DNA of 5,713 nucleotides from Deltaproteobacteria bacterium (GTDB taxonomy: Bacteria > Desulfobacterota > Desulfobacteria > Desulfobacterales > JAFDCJ01). The stretch is from the NCBI GenBank assembly GCA_024277475.1, contig JAJRVC010000716.1, positions 1 through 5,713 on the forward strand, in the 5' to 3' direction. Shown here piece by piece: positions 5,004-5,713 of this stretch; the stretch's first letter is position 1; every line of letters begins with the position of its first letter. Made by a program: the position numbers and the translations under genes. The notes beneath the pieces are model-generated. The model worked only from the letters and a program-made list of their open reading frames with translations. It searched no databases and had not been told where the DNA came from.

Positions 5004-5713
5004 TTACTTCCCGAAAAGCCCCTTTGGCCGAATCAATAGAATAAGGACCAGCATGAGAAAAGCGGCTGTTTGGCCCCATTGAGGAGTATAATAGCTTACA
5101 ATGGATTCCGTCAGACCCAGAATAAGGCCGCCCGCCAGGGAACCGATCAAACTACCCAATCCCCCCAGCACAACGATGCAAAGATATTTAATCGTCACCG
5201 ATAGGCCCATATCCGGAGAAATGGACAGCAGCACTACATAGAAAACCCCCGCAATACCGGCCAGGAGTGAACCAATGCCAAAGGTAATCGATCGTATCCG
5301 GTAGGTATCCACGCCGACCAGCATGGCGCCGCGGATATTTTGGGTGGTTGCTCTTAAGGCACGGCCGGTGAAAGTTTTCTTCAGGTAGTAGTGGATTCCA
5401 ACCGTCAGGGCGGCGATCATTGCCATAGCCAGCAACCTGAGATATGAGATGTAAATATCCCCCCAAAAAAAGGACGGCAGGGTATAATCCACACCCTTTT
5501 CCTCAGCACCGGTTAGAAAAGACGTCACGTCCTCGATAAACAGGGCCGCTCCCAGGGTCACCAGAATGGAGGACATCAGTCGAATGTGTTCCCTTTTATT
5601 GGCCAGGGGCCGCATCAGGAAACGGTCGAAGATATACCCCAGGAAAAAGGTGAACGGCAACATCATCAGACCGATGAGAAAGGGGTTGAGCCCCGTTGCG
5701 TTGAAAAGCAAAA
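5004..5713 (-). CDS. livH: Branched-chain amino acid ABC transporter permease LivH (5' end outside window)
   Basis: Inner-membrane permease subunit of the LIV-type importer, pairing with LivM to form the channel. The frame is open to the right edge and ends at TAA 5006-5004. About 235 residues are visible; the family usually has about 290-310, so roughly the first 60 are missing. The leftmost visible codon that could start (TTG, 5711-5709) is probably an internal leucine. Numbering the visible part from there, hydrophobic segments alternate with the family landmarks: TGRALRATTQN at 115-124 (cytoplasmic loop that contacts the ATPases), the FGIGSLLAGIAG helix at 144-155, VVLGGLGSLIGSLAGG at 180-195, and the C-terminal RPKGLFGK. 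These identify a BPD_transp_2 (PF02653) protein of the LivH branch. It is first of the liv genes seen here, but a 556-bp repeat-rich spacer separates it from livM, which is unusual. The substrate cannot be read from the permease alone. Confidence 0.95.
   Translation of the reverse strand, partial: LLFNATGLNPFLIGLMMLPFTFFLGYIFDRFLMRPLANKREHIRLMSSILVTLGAALFIEDVTSFLTGAEEKGVDYTLPSFFWGDIYISYLRLLAMAMIAALTVGIHYYLKKTFTGRALRATTQNIRGAMLVGVDTYRIRSITFGIGSLLAGIAGVFYVVLLSISPDMGLSVTIKYLCIVVLGGLGSLIGSLAGGLILGLTESIVSYYTPQWGQTAAFLMLVLILLIRPKGLFGK

Overview
The window carries most of a branched-chain amino acid type (LIV/HAAT) ABC importer operon, all on the minus strand. In transcription order, from right to left, it holds the 3' part of livH (permease, cut by the right edge), livM (permease), livG (ATPase) and livF (ATPase). 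Downstream there is one more intact minus-strand gene, a small lipoprotein of unknown function. No periplasmic binding protein gene (livJ/livK type) is visible. If the operon has one, it lies to the right of the window or elsewhere.

The proteins and the lipobox point to a Gram-negative bacterium. The intergenic DNA is full of short repeats: 7-bp tandem repeats, and a palindrome built from 'cacgaaa' units. This style is familiar from Desulfobacterota (former Deltaproteobacteria, Desulfobacterales-like), but the assignment is inference, since no phylogenetic marker is present.

Layout from right to left: livH (5713-5004); a 556-bp spacer holding a heptad repeat, a foldback element of about 150-200 bp and a second heptad repeat; livM (4447-3524); a 163-bp spacer with the 'cacgaaa' palindrome; livG (3360-2626); a 44-bp gap; livF (2581-1877); a 445-bp spacer with a third heptad repeat, a good -10 box and a 27-codon stub matching the start of a large SNF2-type helicase; the lipoprotein gene (1431-943); and about 940 bp of visibly AT-richer DNA with no intact gene. 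That last stretch contains two stretches that look like decayed regulator genes, one AraC-like and one more doubtful TetR-like.

LivH and LivM would form the membrane channel and LivG and LivF the ATPase dimer, taking amino acids or related amides and small acids from a periplasmic binding protein. I see no convincing new biological system. The points worth a second look are the repeat-loaded spacers that interrupt an otherwise standard operon, and the set of gene remnants at its downstream end.
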